Shown here one piece after another: positions 20,530-31,777 of a DNA stretch of 64,000 nucleotides. Source of the DNA: Thereva unica (lineage: Eukaryota > Arthropoda > Insecta > Diptera > Therevidae); assembly GCA_949987705.1 (NCBI GenBank), contig OX465281.1:190203112-190267111 (forward strand), in the 5' to 3' direction. The notes under the pieces were generated by a model. The model was not told where the DNA came from and searched no databases. It worked only from the letters and a program-made list of their open reading frames with translations. Position numbers and translations under genes: made by a program. Each line of letters starts with the position of its first letter. Within the stretch, counting starts at the first letter, position 1.

Positions 20530-21530
20530 GCCAAGTCTAAACCTTTGTACCGTTAGTACGTTATATCCTTCAAGTCAGGATGCAATGTCTACTAGTAAGT
20601 TTAGCTTAGTCTGGATAGTGCGTCCGTAGATTTCGATGAACCTTGGGTTTTATCTGTGAGGTCTTATATGGTCCCAGTAACACCGACTGTGTGTTCTATT
20701 TATTAACGAAGGGGAGGTATGTAGTGGGCCTGGGATGGGCCGAGTTGGCTAGTCTTGGGAAAAAAGGTGCATGTAGATAAAAGCGGTAAAAGTTAGCGAG
20801 GGCTGCTACATTTCTACAGCGGCTTGAAGAGTCTATAGAGGAGCAAAAAGGTGCACCTTCTTCGTTTTGCTGGCTGAAGGAGGAACTTGCATCTCTTAAG
20901 GAATCTCAGGCATTGATAAGCTTGTTTGGCGAGTTGGAATATGTGATTACTCCATCGCAGATCTGGGACCTTATTCTCTATTACAATATTGTCATATTGT
21001 TTTTAACGAAATGCCGAAACCGTATTTTATTTTAAAATATTGGTGGCATTCATTTTACATGAAAATTTAACAATATTGGCAAATTTTTACTTGAAAGCTG
21101 TTTCGTTTTCGGATCGGATTTAAGAATATTGTAATACGGAATAGGGCATTTGAAGATAAAATTACGTCTAAAGGTACGAGTCCACTAAAGCATTTGTTCG
21201 CAGGCTTTTGACGTGATAATGACGTAAAAAGATGATGTTTCAGATGTGCATAGCTGCGATATGTACTTTCTTCGTGACGTCATTTTACTGGCGAGCAAAT
21301 GTTTGTTTGCCTTGGTGGATTTGTATCTTAAGATGTTAAGAGATGAGTTAGCTATTAGATTCTTTTTGCCCACTGAGATGAAGGGAAGAGTGGTACAAAT
21401 TTTCATAAGGATCAGAGTTCACAAGGCACAAGACAAGGTCTGGTCCGTGCTTGTTTTATATTGACACTTTGGAACGCCGGCCGAGATCCGACGTCATCCA
21501 GTACTACCTTGATTGAACGGTCACAAACGA
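20530..21530 (-). pseudogene. Highly decayed CR1-like retrotransposon copy
   Basis: Segments match the copy at 31384-35401: 'ctactagtaagtttagcttagtc' near 20590, 'ggaatatgtgattactccat' (20937) as at 34820, and 'caaggtctggtccgtgcttg' (21434) with 'actaccttgattgaacggtc' (21506) as at 35060-35285. Order and minus orientation agree. No open frame survives. A 151-bp MITE interrupts it. Confidence 0.6.
21175..21325. mobile_element. 151-bp MITE inserted in the CR1 copy
   Basis: Left TACGAGTCCACTAAAGCATT and right (reverse complement) TACAAATCCACCAAGGCAAA, followed in both by a block like ATTTG(T/C)TCGC and then (A)ATGACGT, form imperfect inverted arms. Confidence 0.5.
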
Positions 21531-23010
21531 TGTTCTCAAATTAGTTCTTTAGAACTGAGATGTAAGTTAATTTTACAGTTTTATAAAAGCCATCGAATTT
21601 TCCACTTCTTCCGTTGCACGCATAACTCTACTCTAAAGTTCCTGCAAAAATATATGTAATTTTTGAAGAGGAGTGTTTTTTCTTCTACTCAATCAATTAA
21701 GTAATTTGCAAAGTAACACCTGTTAAAAAATTTACCTTTGAACAAAAAAAAAATATTAAAAATTATTGAAAAAATTGACGAAATATATTTAGAACTGATA
21801 AATAAACTAGCTGAACTGATAAATAAACTAGCTTATAGTTACACAATGTGTCTGCATCTACAAATTTCTTTTTTGATTGTTTGCAATCTTTTCCTCACAC
21901 AAAACAAGAGAGCTTTTGTTCCGAGGCACCCGCCACTAATTATGGGTTTTCACGGCAGGTTGCCAGTTGTATAATAAGTTTGATATACAAATACATGTAC
22001 ATAATATTCCAAAATTCTTAGAGTTTTGGGTAATTATTTACAATATCATCCCACTTCCAGGTGGTAGGGGTTGTAATGACCTGAACATGTTTCTTTTGGA
22101 ATTAGCCCTTGGTCATCCTTTAAAAAGTTATTGACGGTTGAAATTTTGTTAAAATCATCTTTTTACAAGTATTTTATTTTTTTTTTAATATGAGTAACGA
22201 CTTTGACTCTGGATTGTAAGATCCAAATACTCTCCTACCATAAACTCTACCTAATTGTCGGAGTAGGGCACAACCCTTTCTTGTTTTTCCCAGAGCGGAG
22301 GACGGGCGGACTGATAAAGTAAACAATAATAAATTTATAAAAATCGGAACCTTTCTTTCTTCTACTCTTGAGAAGTATGAAGTTAAACGAAAAATCTGAT
22401 ATTTTTTATTATTCTCTATCATTGTAAGCAAATACATACATATATTTAAATTAATCCAAACTAAATGCTTAAATTTTCTCTATAAGTAATAATAAAAATA
22501 AATACACAAAAACCTGATTTTTTGTTAAAAAAACCTACTTCATTTTTCTCAAAAAAAAAAACCATTCGCAGTTTCCCATTGCATTTGCATCTTTTCCCAT
22601 GCATTAATTTCTTCATTCATAAATTCCAGCCACCGACAAAGAAATCTCATTTTTTTAGCCCACCCGCCCCCTTCCAAACAAAACAGAAGGAATACCCGCA
22701 CAGGAATCTATTTTTAGATCCGAAACTTTTGGCTTTTTTTCTAACATGCGTCAAGGGCTTTGAAATGATTTTTTAAATTCAGGCGCAAACCTGTTTTTTT
22801 TTTTTTCAATTTCTTCTAAAAAATAACAAAATTAAAAAATGTGTCTATTTTAGAATTAATATGCACTTATAAAGAAATATTATTATTAATATTATTAAAC
22901 TAATGTTGTAAACCCATTCCCATTAATTTTAGAGGTTTACAACAGAAATTCGCAGCCCTAAAACTTAAATCAGTGTAACTATCGCCATCTAACAAGATGA
23001 CCTGAAAGAT
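21531..23010. other. No recognised gene
   Basis: AT-rich, with several poly-A/T runs (for example 22796-22806). A minus frame near 22320-22200 (GCALLRQLGRVYGRRVFGSY) is suggestive of former coding sequence, but I cannot place it in a family. Confidence 0.4.
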
Positions 23011-23044
23011 GTTTGTCCATATCTACTTACTCTATAATCAATGT

Positions 23045-23756
23045 TATAGATAATCAATGGCATAAACCAAGTCCATATAAGTATATTTTCTATCAAAAAG
23101 TCTTGTTTTGTTTTGTAGGAATTCTAAGTTTAGCGCTGTTTTGGTTGAAAATTTTTCGATATTGAGACGCATTATCAGAACTAAAGGTTGAAATATTCTT
23201 TATCAAAAATGTTACAATCCTTTTATATGGCTTTTAATTTTGAATACCAAAAGAAAGATGCCCCCAAGTCCCAAACCCATTCAAGTTCTCTTACATGGAA
23301 GCTCACTCATGGCACAAATCAACTACCCCCACTACTAGCAAAGGAATAAACCAAACCACAAGCTCGAACCCCAGTCCACCGCCGCCTCAATCACGTCATT
23401 AAAGTGGCTTGGGACCGGTTTAGGTATGATGCTCATTGCCGTTAAGGATCCAACTTTGGCATTTTGGCAATTTGTTTAAAAAACAATATGCCAGTATACA
23501 TATATTGTATGCTATGCACCTTAATTTATTTTGGAATTGGGGAATTCGTATAAACAACACATTCCAGTAAAATTGTGAGCTCTACCCACACAAACTAAGA
23601 ATGGAATACGTTCACAAAAACTGTTTATTTTAAAATATTGTGCAAACGTCAAAATTAATTTTTAATGGCTTAATTTTTAATCGAAATCGAAATTTTCGAC
23701 GTATTTTCATTTTTCAAGATCCCAGGAGCATTTTAAGCAAAAAATTGGGAGGAAGT
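23045..23756. other. No recognised gene
   Basis: Unassigned sequence, including a C/A-rich stretch at about 23260-23400. A (GT)n microsatellite follows at 23757-23776. Confidence 0.4.
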
Positions 23757-23797
23757 ATGTGTGTGTGTGTGTGTGCGTACGGATGTGGTCCTTTTTT

Positions 23798-24370
23798 CCT
23801 GCACGATATCGCGCGAACCAAAAAAGATATCGACTTCGTTGAGGTGTCGTTCGAAGCGTATTAACCGAAATATGATCTGAAAAGATTTTCATAAAATTCG
23901 GTCGAGCCGTTTTTTTGTTTAAGCGGCGTAAGTGATTTTTGTACCTGCACGATATCGCCCGAACCACGAAAGATATTGACTTACTTGAGGTGCCGTTCGA
24001 AGCGTATTAGCGACAATATAATCTGAAAAGATTTTTATAATATTCGGTCGAGCGGTTTTTTGATTTAAATGACATAAGTGATTTTTGCACCTGCACGATA
24101 TCGCGCGAACTATAAAAAATATCGACTTAGTTGACGTGCCGCTCGAAGAGTATTAACCAAAATATGATCTGAAAAGATTTTCATAAAACTCGGTCGAACC
24201 ATTTTTTCTTTCTTTAAACGACGTTTATGATTTTTGTACCTGCACGATACCGCCCAAACTAAAAACTATATCGACTTGATTGAGGTGCCGAAAAAAGAAT
24301 ATTAACGAAGAAATGCTCTGAAAAAAATTTCATAATATTCGGTCGGGCCTTTTTTGTTTAAATAGAAAAA
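23798..24370. repeat. Four tandem copies of a ~146-bp unit
   Basis: Each copy starts CCTGCACGATATCGC and contains 'gaggtgccgttcgaa' and 'ctgaaaagattttcataa' with 'ttcggtcgagc'. Starts at 23798, 23944, 24090 and 24239 give periods of 146, 146 and 149. The copies differ by roughly 10-20 percent, so the array is not young. A (GT)n tract abuts its left side. No coding potential is evident. Confidence 0.8.
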
Positions 24371-24654
24371 CTTCGGCTAATTATCCGCCCTATGTCCCAT
24401 GAGGGATTAAAGGAGTTTAAAGAAGAAGAAGAAGAATTGTCAGAAAGACCATAAATTGACAAGTTTTGCTAATATCTAATAAACTCAATGGAATTAGACC
24501 CGTTCTAAACAAAGTGATCTTTTTTGGGTTCTGCACAGGGATAGCCTTCGAACAAAACATCAGCTGTCAAAATACGACAGGCTTTCAAAATCGTGCAAAA
24601 ATTTCGTAACCCTTTACAAACAGCGCGAATTTTCTAAACCTTGGATTAGCACTT

Positions 24655-25925
24655 TTTGACTCGGAAATTGTTTTCTAAGCGTGATACAGTTTCAGAAAAT
24701 TGCGGTTCATCCCGGGATTTCCAGTAGTTACCTCAAAGTTTGTTCTTTTGGTTAAGTCTGACAAGTACCTAACAGTAGCAGTTTTGCTAATATCTCAGGA
24801 AAGCTTTGGAATTTCGAAATGAAGTCATTTGCTTCTCAGTTTGTCAACGGCGCTTCAGCACGCTCAATACGAATTTGAGCACCCGCTTTAGTGCAGCGAA
24901 CGAAATACGGAGGAAATGTTTGTTTGCTAACGTTCAGGAAAACAAATTCGCTAGAAAAATCTTATGGATTTACTACTATTATAGTTATTTGAACTAGCTT
25001 CTCTCGGGATTGCTTTGTCATCAGTTCTGGTACTAGTCAATTTCCCACTATTGCTAAACGTATTACTATTTTGTAAGAAGACAGTTTATTCCGTCTACTG
25101 ATTCTTGTACGTAGTTTCCAGTGGTTACCAAAAATTTTCCTTTTGTTCAAGTCTGACAAGTACTATCTCCGGAAAGCTTTGGAGTTTCCAAATGAAGTCA
25201 TTCTGTTCCCAGTTTAACAGCGGTGCTTCACCACGCTCAATACGAATTCGAGCACCCGCTTTAGGGTAGCAAACGAAGTACGAAGGAAATGTTTGTTTGC
25301 TAATATTCAGGAAAACCAAATTCTCTAGAAAAATCTTTTAGATTAACCACTATTATAGTTATTTGAACAAGATTCTCTCAGAATTACTTTGTCACCAGTT
25401 CTGGTTCTAGTGATTTTTTTTTTTTATTTGAAAGACTAGATTCTCAGGAAAGGCCTTTTATACTGTTGACAATCTATTTTCTTCGTATACAGTGCAATGT
25501 CGAACAGCAGCTCTAGTCGGGGAGGAAGGAACCGCCACAACCCTCCCGCGATAGTTTCAGTCCAACTACTCCCAACCATTACTATCGCGACTCTGATATC
25601 GGGGCATCGAGAAACAACTCGCTGTAGTGTTATGCCTCCTGAAACGAGTTGAGTCTCATCAACCAACCGATGACATGCGCTTTGGTGGGGAAGGGCTAAG
25701 GAAGGCATGACACGAGGAATCAGGAATGTAAAGAGGGAAGAAGAAAGAAGAAAAGTTATGTAGGTGGGAAAGTGGAAAAGGCGAAGGACCGCGGGGCTGG
25801 CCGGGATTCGAACCCGGGACCTCTGGGATAGCAGTCAGGCGCCTTACCCCTAGACTACCGAGGCCCCCACTATTGCTAAACGTATTACTATTTTGTAAGA
25901 AGACAGTTTATTCCTTCTACGCTCA
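24655..25925. repeat. Two direct copies of a ~390-bp repeat, the second split by a SINE
   Basis: Copy 1 is about 24715-25100. Copy 2 is about 25108-25410 plus 25868-25925. Shared blocks include 'gtctgacaagtac', 'cacgctcaatacgaatt', 'gagcacccgcttta' and 'cccactattgctaaacg'. A third copy lies inverted at 36740-37078. No frame or terminal repeats are recognised. Confidence 0.65.
25414..25867 (-). mobile_element. tRNA-derived SINE, full-length copy
   Basis: Read on minus from 25867: a tRNA-like head (GGTAGTCTAGGGGTAAGGCG, then GGGTTCGAATCCC as a B box) is followed by a body of about 370 bp and an A-rich tail at 25426-25414. The anticodon stem pairs poorly, so it is not a working tRNA. Related copies are at 33035-33494 and 35640-36370. 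It splits the repeat at 24655-25925 and is therefore younger than it. Confidence 0.8.
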
Positions 25926-25929
25926 TCAT

Positions 25930-26570
25930 ACTGGGAAGTTGATCGTGTGGACCAAAGGGGTCAAACCTATATCTCAACTAGTTTGTAAAGTACTGCGCAA
26001 AGCCACACCACTGACACATAGGGATAGACTGCTGATTGACAATTTTCAGCGGCACCACTTTTCTCCAGAAATAGAAAACAAAAAATTTGTCTTCGAATTT
26101 AGGAGAAAATAAGTAATAAGATGTCTGTTATAATAATTGACAGATATAAATTTCCATCACTCATTTTTATTTTTATTAGCAGTTTTTTCATTAAACAAAT
26201 GTATTTTTTTTTTTTTTTCAAAACAGGGTATTTCCCTGTTTAACGAACTTTTAAAAATAACTGAAGATTGAGATAGATGCATGCATTTATATTTTTTTCT
26301 AATTTGGTTTATATCGCTGAAATGCGTTGACTAATTAAAATGATTAAACGTCATAGGAATTTAAGGTGGGAGCGAGACAGTAATAGTTTTTGGTGCCATT
26401 TTTTTGTATGGGATTTTGCTTATTTAGCAGTCCATTACTAAATATCAGTGAGCTACATTTATTTTTAAGTGTGAAGGTGTGAGAACATCATCATCCATCG
26501 CATAATCTCACTTATTTCTGGATAATATTCCAACGTCGCATGAATTAATTTCGCATAACTTCACTTTTTT
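25930..26570. other. No recognised gene
   Basis: AT-rich intergenic sequence with a poly-T run at 26206-26218. No assignable motifs. Confidence 0.45.
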
Positions 26571-26574
26571 TAGT

Positions 26575-26729
26575 CTTACCCTAAATGGGAAGTGAAGTGA
26601 AATTAGGTACCATTGCATATGAATTTATAAGTATACCAAGACGGAAGTGAAGTAGAGGTAAAATTTCGAAAAATTTTGAAAAGTCATTTACAGTAACACC
26701 AGTAACAGTTACTTTTCATTTAGGGTAAG
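26575..26729. mobile_element. 155-bp MITE
   Basis: Left CTTACCCTAAATGGGAAGTG and right (reverse complement) CTTACCCTAAATGAAAAGTA. The adjoining 'gaaattaggtaccattgcatat' also occurs next to the left end of the larger element at 31778. No clear target duplication. Confidence 0.65.
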
Positions 26730-26734
26730 CCTTT

Positions 26735-27690
26735 TGAATTGTATGCAACTTCACTCGCCATAAAATTCAGTTGGAGCTCTCAGGAAAATATGTAAAGTGC
26801 GCAAGGTCAAATATGCGCGTAAACAAATTCAATTCGAGGGAAAACCGCAGTGCGCATGACCCAATCCCAAATTTTCAAGAGCAGAAAAAATTACCCCCTC
26901 CAGCTCATTTATTCCGGATTTGGTTATCGTATATTGCTAGAAAATCAAAATCCATTTACTATGTTTACAATAGGGAAAATTAAAAGTATGTGAACAGAGC
27001 ATCAGCCTCTTAATTTTGTTGATTTTCGTCATAGGCCAACTATAACAAGGAGGATCGAAGAAACATTTATTTTTAAGTAGCTAGGGGGAGGGGGAGGAGG
27101 TTCGAACAACCCCTTACGTAACATTGTTTTTTTATTTAAATAAAAAAATTATTTAAATAAACAATAAAAAAGCTAAATTAACGGCTTTCCGGTACTTTGC
27201 GCCATATAATTGTCACTTTTAGGTGAAAGTGGTCACTTGGGTGTTACGTAACGGTTAAGGGGGTACAGAAAAACTATACACGGCGTATAAACTCCGTGTT
27301 GTCAATTTTCGATTGATTAATGAGGGCGCCACAGTCACATGTACCCCAAAAAACAATTTCTAACACTTTCATATATGCTGCTGTTAATCAAAGCGTAAAC
27401 ACTGGAATTTACCCCTTTTCACTGGGTAGTATACTGGTTGATATTACGGAACACGGTCATAATCTCAATTCTGATAATATAGGTATGTTTTAGATTGAAT
27501 TGAAGATAACACATACATGTAAGGAAATTTTATTCATGTTTATTGCGCTCCAATATCACTGAGCAAATATCACTTGCCTAAATAGAAGATAATCCTGTTT
27601 GTAACAAAAGAAAACACTAAATGTGACAGTGATCACGAGTTAAATTTGATATTCAAAATTCATTTCTACTAAGGGTCGATAATGGCCCCT
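26735..27690. other. No recognised gene
   Basis: Non-coding. Contains 'ctagggggagggggaggagg' and 'ccccttacgtaac' at about 27084-27122, similar in style to TIR ends elsewhere, and a 40-bp AT palindrome around 27140. Confidence 0.4.
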
Positions 27691-27802
27691 GTGCGTACTC
27701 CGTACGTACTCCAATATTGTCATGTTGCTCTAGGTTGGAGTGAGATCACAATTGGATTAGGGAATAAAAATTTCGAACTGTCATTGGCCCCTGTGCTGAA
27801 TG

Positions 27803-27978
27803 TCGATTCGTGATATGTGACAAGTTTTTTGAGTTGAAAAAAGTGACGTTTTAATCGAATTTTCACCATACTGGCCTAGAGTGGAAGTGCTCAGTGCGAG
27901 TTTAGCCCCCTATGCTGAAAGTCGCAATTCGTCTGAAACGCCACTTTCTTCAACTCAAAAAACTTGTCACAAATCACG
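27803..27978. repeat. Inverted repeat at the start of the unknown-protein pseudogene
   Basis: GTGACAAGTTTTTTGAGTTG at about 27818 and its reverse complement at about 27950-27972, with further pairing outwards. The second arm overlaps the apparent N-terminal codons of the following pseudogene, so this part of the frame may be transposon-derived. Confidence 0.6.
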
Positions 27979-29124
27979 ACCAGTGCCAAAGCCTCCAAGT
28001 CGACGAGAAAGTCAGGAATCTGGTGCTACTGAGGAATCTCTTCTTAGTCAACACGATAAGGTATCTGAAGAGAGCGACCAAGTTATGAAAATTTCTTATT
28101 TTCGTCATCGTGATGATGAATTGAAACCGTACTTTTCCAAAACAGATGATTTGGCGTATTGTAATAACATACCCGCAGTAATGAATTTATTAAATTTGAA
28201 GTATGATCCAAGTCACTGGCGGTTGTTTATTGACTCCTCAAAAACAAGTTTGAAAGCAGTTTTGTTATACAATATAACGGAAATACACTTCCTTCAGTGC
28301 CTGTAGCTCATGGTTCATATTAGAAGATTCGAAGAGAATATTATAAGAGACTTATGAGAATATGAAATTCCTTCTCGAAAAATTCAATACAGTGAACAAA
28401 CGTGGAAAATTTTTAGGGATTTTAAAGTTATTGCTCTTTTTCTTGGACTACAGCTTGGATACACAAAATATTGCTGTTTTATTTGTGAATGGGACAGTAG
28501 AGACAGGAAAAGTCACTACACAAAGAAAGCTTGGCCCAAACGTGAATCACTTACTCCAGGGCATAAGAATGTTAAAAATGAACCTTTAGTAAACCCTGAA
28601 GACATACTTTTACCACCGTTGCATATAAAACTGGGCCTCATAAAAAATTTTGTAAAAGCTATGCAAAAAGATGGTAGTGGTTTTTCATACCTGAAAAAAA
28701 AAAATTCCCTAAACTCAGCGAGGCAAAAATTAAAGAGGGAATATTTGTTGGTCCACAAATACGGGAACTAATGAATGATGAGAACTTTGAAGAAAAACTG
28801 AATGATCAGGAAAAAATTGCCTGGAAATGTTTTGTGAAGGTCGTCCACAATTTTCTAGCAAAACATAGAGCGGAAAATTACAAAGACTTAATTAATGACC
28901 TTATAATCTCATACAAAGCTCTGGGGTGTAACATGTCCTTGAAAATACATATGCTGGACTCTCATCTAGATTTCTTTCCCGAAAACTTAGGTGCCGTGAG
29001 TGATGAACAAGGCGAGAGATTTCATCAGGACACTTCCTTAATAGAGAAACGTTATCAAGGGAAATGGAGATTACTGCTGGAAACTTAAAAGGGATCTACC
29101 AGAAGCCAAACACTCACGAAAATC
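27881..29124 (+). pseudogene. Decayed gene for a multicopy protein of unknown function
   Basis: Pieces in order: MKISYFRHRDDELKPYF, DPSHWRLFIDSSKTSLKAVL, then a frameshifted central part, AKIKEGIFVGPQIRELM, and a long clean stretch with AENYKDLINDLIISYKALG, CNMSLKIHMLDSHLDFFPEN and GAVSDEQGERFHQD, closing with KRDLPEAKHSRKS at 29122. I recall similar proteins as repeated, uncharacterised predictions in insects and cnidarians, which suggests a transposon or retrogene family, but I know no function. At least three frameshifts and a small deletion after QGKW mean this copy is dead. There are no introns in the readable parts. Confidence 0.65.
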
Positions 29125-29395
29125 TTAACTGTATATTGTACATTAAGCAATGAGTGTAGGATTTTTGTACTTTTCATGAAAATATAATGTTTTGATGTCA
29201 CAAAGAAACCTGATGTGTCAATTTTTTTTCATTGATATATTATTGTATGGTTATCATAGTACATTCAAAATTTCATATAGGTTTTCGCATGACAAAAAAA
29301 AGTTTAAATTTTGTAGACCAGTGTTATGATTTACTAAGCTCCCCCCGTAAAGGCGCACAGCAAGACTAACCAGAATAAGAGCGTAGGTTCAGGCC
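29125..29395. other. No recognised gene
   Basis: Short AT-rich interval after the stop codon of the unknown-protein pseudogene. Nothing assignable. Confidence 0.45.
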
Positions 29396-29398
29396 CCT

Positions 29399-29698
29399 AT
29401 TGCGAGTGTCGATACCTAATCGACAAGCGACAACTATCGATTATAGACTGTCGATTATTTAGTTTGATATTGCGAATGTCGATTATAATCAAAATTTGTC
29501 GATTTGACAGTCGACTTTTATCGATTGCTTTTTTGCTCACGACAAATTTTTCCAGGAATTTTAACAAAAAACTGCTCAAAATAATTTTCTAAATCAAAGT
29601 AGGCCAAATATTTGTCGATTGGGTTACACAATGCCAAAAAGAAAATTAATCGACACAATCGACTATAGTCGAGTCGATCGTTAATCGACACTCGCAAT
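29399..29698. mobile_element. 300-bp MITE dense in TCGAT motifs
   Basis: Ends ATTGCGAGTGTCGAT on the left and the same in reverse complement on the right (…ATCGACACTCGCAAT). The interior repeats TCGAT/ATCGA many times near both ends. No coding sequence and no certain target duplication. Confidence 0.7.
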
Positions 29699-29699
29699 C

Positions 29700-31025
29700 G
29701 ACACCTCAGTTTCCGCCTAGCGTCGAATTCTACCTCTTCCGCTCGCGAAATAAAGGATAAAGCTGCAACTTCAGCCAATATCTAGACAGTACGTCAAGAA
29801 ATTACACAGTGTCTTCATCTGAAGCAGAAAAAAGTTATGAAAAAGCCTTAATTACTTTTAAGTCATGTAACTGCTAGGTTAAGGTATTGCCTGACTCATT
29901 CAAATCGGAACTAAGAATGGAGTCAGGTAATTTTGCTGATGAAAAGGCATTTTCTATGGAACCGATGGCTTTCGCTACTACTTCCATGATTTATGATTTT
30001 GAATTCTTAGCTATCAAAAATCATGACGGAAAACAAAAGAAAGGGGAAACAATACTATACACATACAAGCCCAAAACAGAATGAATGCAGAAACTTCGAC
30101 TTCATCTTGTTTCATTCATTCATATTCTATAGTACTCATGTTCAGTTAACATAATCAATGCAGTAAGCGTTGCAGTAAACTTTGCGACGACTTAGACTTT
30201 GGAAATTTTAAAAGTTGCTGCAAAAGTTCCAGATTTACCAACACAACATTTTAATTTTGTCACTGTAACCAAATTAGAAAATGTAAATCGATTGAGTGAC
30301 AATTAATGTATTCTATTGCCGCGAAGTTTTGAAATGGAGGAAAAATTAATAAATTTAGTAAGGGACAGCCTTTTTTTATATAATAAAAAACATTTCGGTT
30401 ATAAAAATAACATACTAAAATAAAAAAGATTGGTTGACATCTCCAAAACGATGAATTGGCCAGGTAATACAAGTATTTTTTATTATCTGAAAAAATGAAG
30501 GAAAGGTAGCGAGGTCTTCGTGATCGTTAACATAGGGAAATTAAAAAAGAAACTTTGCTGTCTGGCAGTGGAGCAGTAGCTCAAAATTATTGGATTTTTT
30601 ATAAGCAATTAAAGTTTTTATCTGACTGTATCTATCAAAGAAAATAAGGAGATAAACGTACTTAAATTAATATTAAAGAAAGTTATATTTCGGTTGTATT
30701 AAATAGAACAGAAACTAATGTCACGGAAATCTGAGAAAGAAAAGATTTATCAATGACATAAATGAGCAACCAAACGTGGACGAGTATGACTGGGAAAGTT
30801 AAATAACAGAATATGGTACGAGAAGCTCAACACCGACTCAATTGCCATCTACAAATATCAATAGTAGCGACAGTTCTTCTACAGAGTTTTGCACTGCGAG
30901 AAAAAAAGCAGCAGGAATGCGGCGCGATGTTCTGGTGAAATAAATGACATTTCACATTCCAATTCAACAAATTTCTTGATACCGCGAACATCAAAAAGGA
31001 AGAAGCTACTGCAATTGAACTTTTC
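29700..31025. other. Mostly unassigned; possible remnant of a Harbinger accessory gene
   Basis: No intact gene. A plus-strand frame at about 30781-30920 reads EYGTRSSTPTQLPSTNINSS then [10 protein letters not shown], similar in style to the linker of the MADF protein at 39.5 kb, and it would converge with the minus-strand transposase at 31030. This is weak. Confidence 0.35.
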
Positions 31026-31029
31026 TTTA

Positions 31030-31375
31030 AAGGCCCCTCCATCGCTTTGGCTGCCATACGCTCCAATATCTACCAAAGTAAACATGTAGTTTGCATCGCA
31101 TGCGGCAAGGAGTACTATACTGAATGTTTTTTTTTATAGTTATAGTACAACGAACCAGAATTAGGTGGACATGTAATGTTTACATGTTTACCATCACAAT
31201 TCGGTAAACCAGTAAATTTATAAAACTCTTCACTAATATTTTTTCATCCGTCTTCATCGGGTGGTGGAAAATAAATAGGTGGCAGCTCCTGCCAAATAAT
31301 TTCGCAAGTCTCCAACGTAATTTCAGCCACAGTTGAAACACCCAATCAGAAAGCCCAAAGCCCAAACTTGTCAAG
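31030..31375 (-). pseudogene. HARBI1-like transposase, exon 2/3 remnant (copy C)
   Basis: Minus strand: LGVSTVAEITLETCEIIWQE, LPPIYFPPPDEDG, then LPNCDGKHVNITCPPNSGS with the first catalytic D-G-K-H, and [12 protein letters not shown] at 31070-31035. It closely follows the intact copy ([50 protein letters not shown]). Frameshifts and an intervening stop inactivate it. Its exon 1 is 5 kb away at 36581-36410, separated by a nest of younger elements. Confidence 0.75.
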
Positions 31376-31777
31376 GTGCTCCTTTTTTTTATGTGAAAGT
31401 CTAAGCTCAGGTGTCACCCTTTGTACTACCAGTCCGTCATGTCTTATACGTCAACGTCAGGTGTCTGGTAGTAAGCTTAGCTCGAAGGATAGAGAAAGAA
31501 TAAAACAGATTAAAGGGAGTCTGGGAGGTACATGAGGAGGTGGAGATGAACCTTGCGTTTAAACTCTTGGGTGTTATATGAGTTTGGGAAAACTGACTGT
31601 GGAAGGTTGCTCCACACAGTGGCGTAGCGTGGGGGGTGCCGAGGGGGCCATTGCCCCGGGCGGCGTAGTTGTTGGGGGCGGCGGGCAAACTGGACAGAGC
31701 TAGAGATCTTGCCGGCAACCTGAAGCCCTAACCATTGCCACATCCAGCACGATGTCCTGGCCGATGGTGTCTACAGG

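Larger units (their letters stand above)
19948..23044. mobile_element. Possible 3.1-kb element bounded by 34-bp inverted ends
   Basis: ACATTGATTATATACTAAGT and AGATATGGACAAAC at 19948-19981 recur in reverse complement at 23011-23044 with few differences. Between them lie a decayed CR1 copy and unassigned sequence. No target duplication is obvious and no transposase is visible, so the two ends may belong to separate elements. Confidence 0.35.

Noticed and set aside
25795..25867. Functional tRNA gene on minus
   Set aside because: It has A- and B-box-like motifs but poor anticodon-stem pairing, and an identical arrangement heads a second SINE copy with a body and A-tail.
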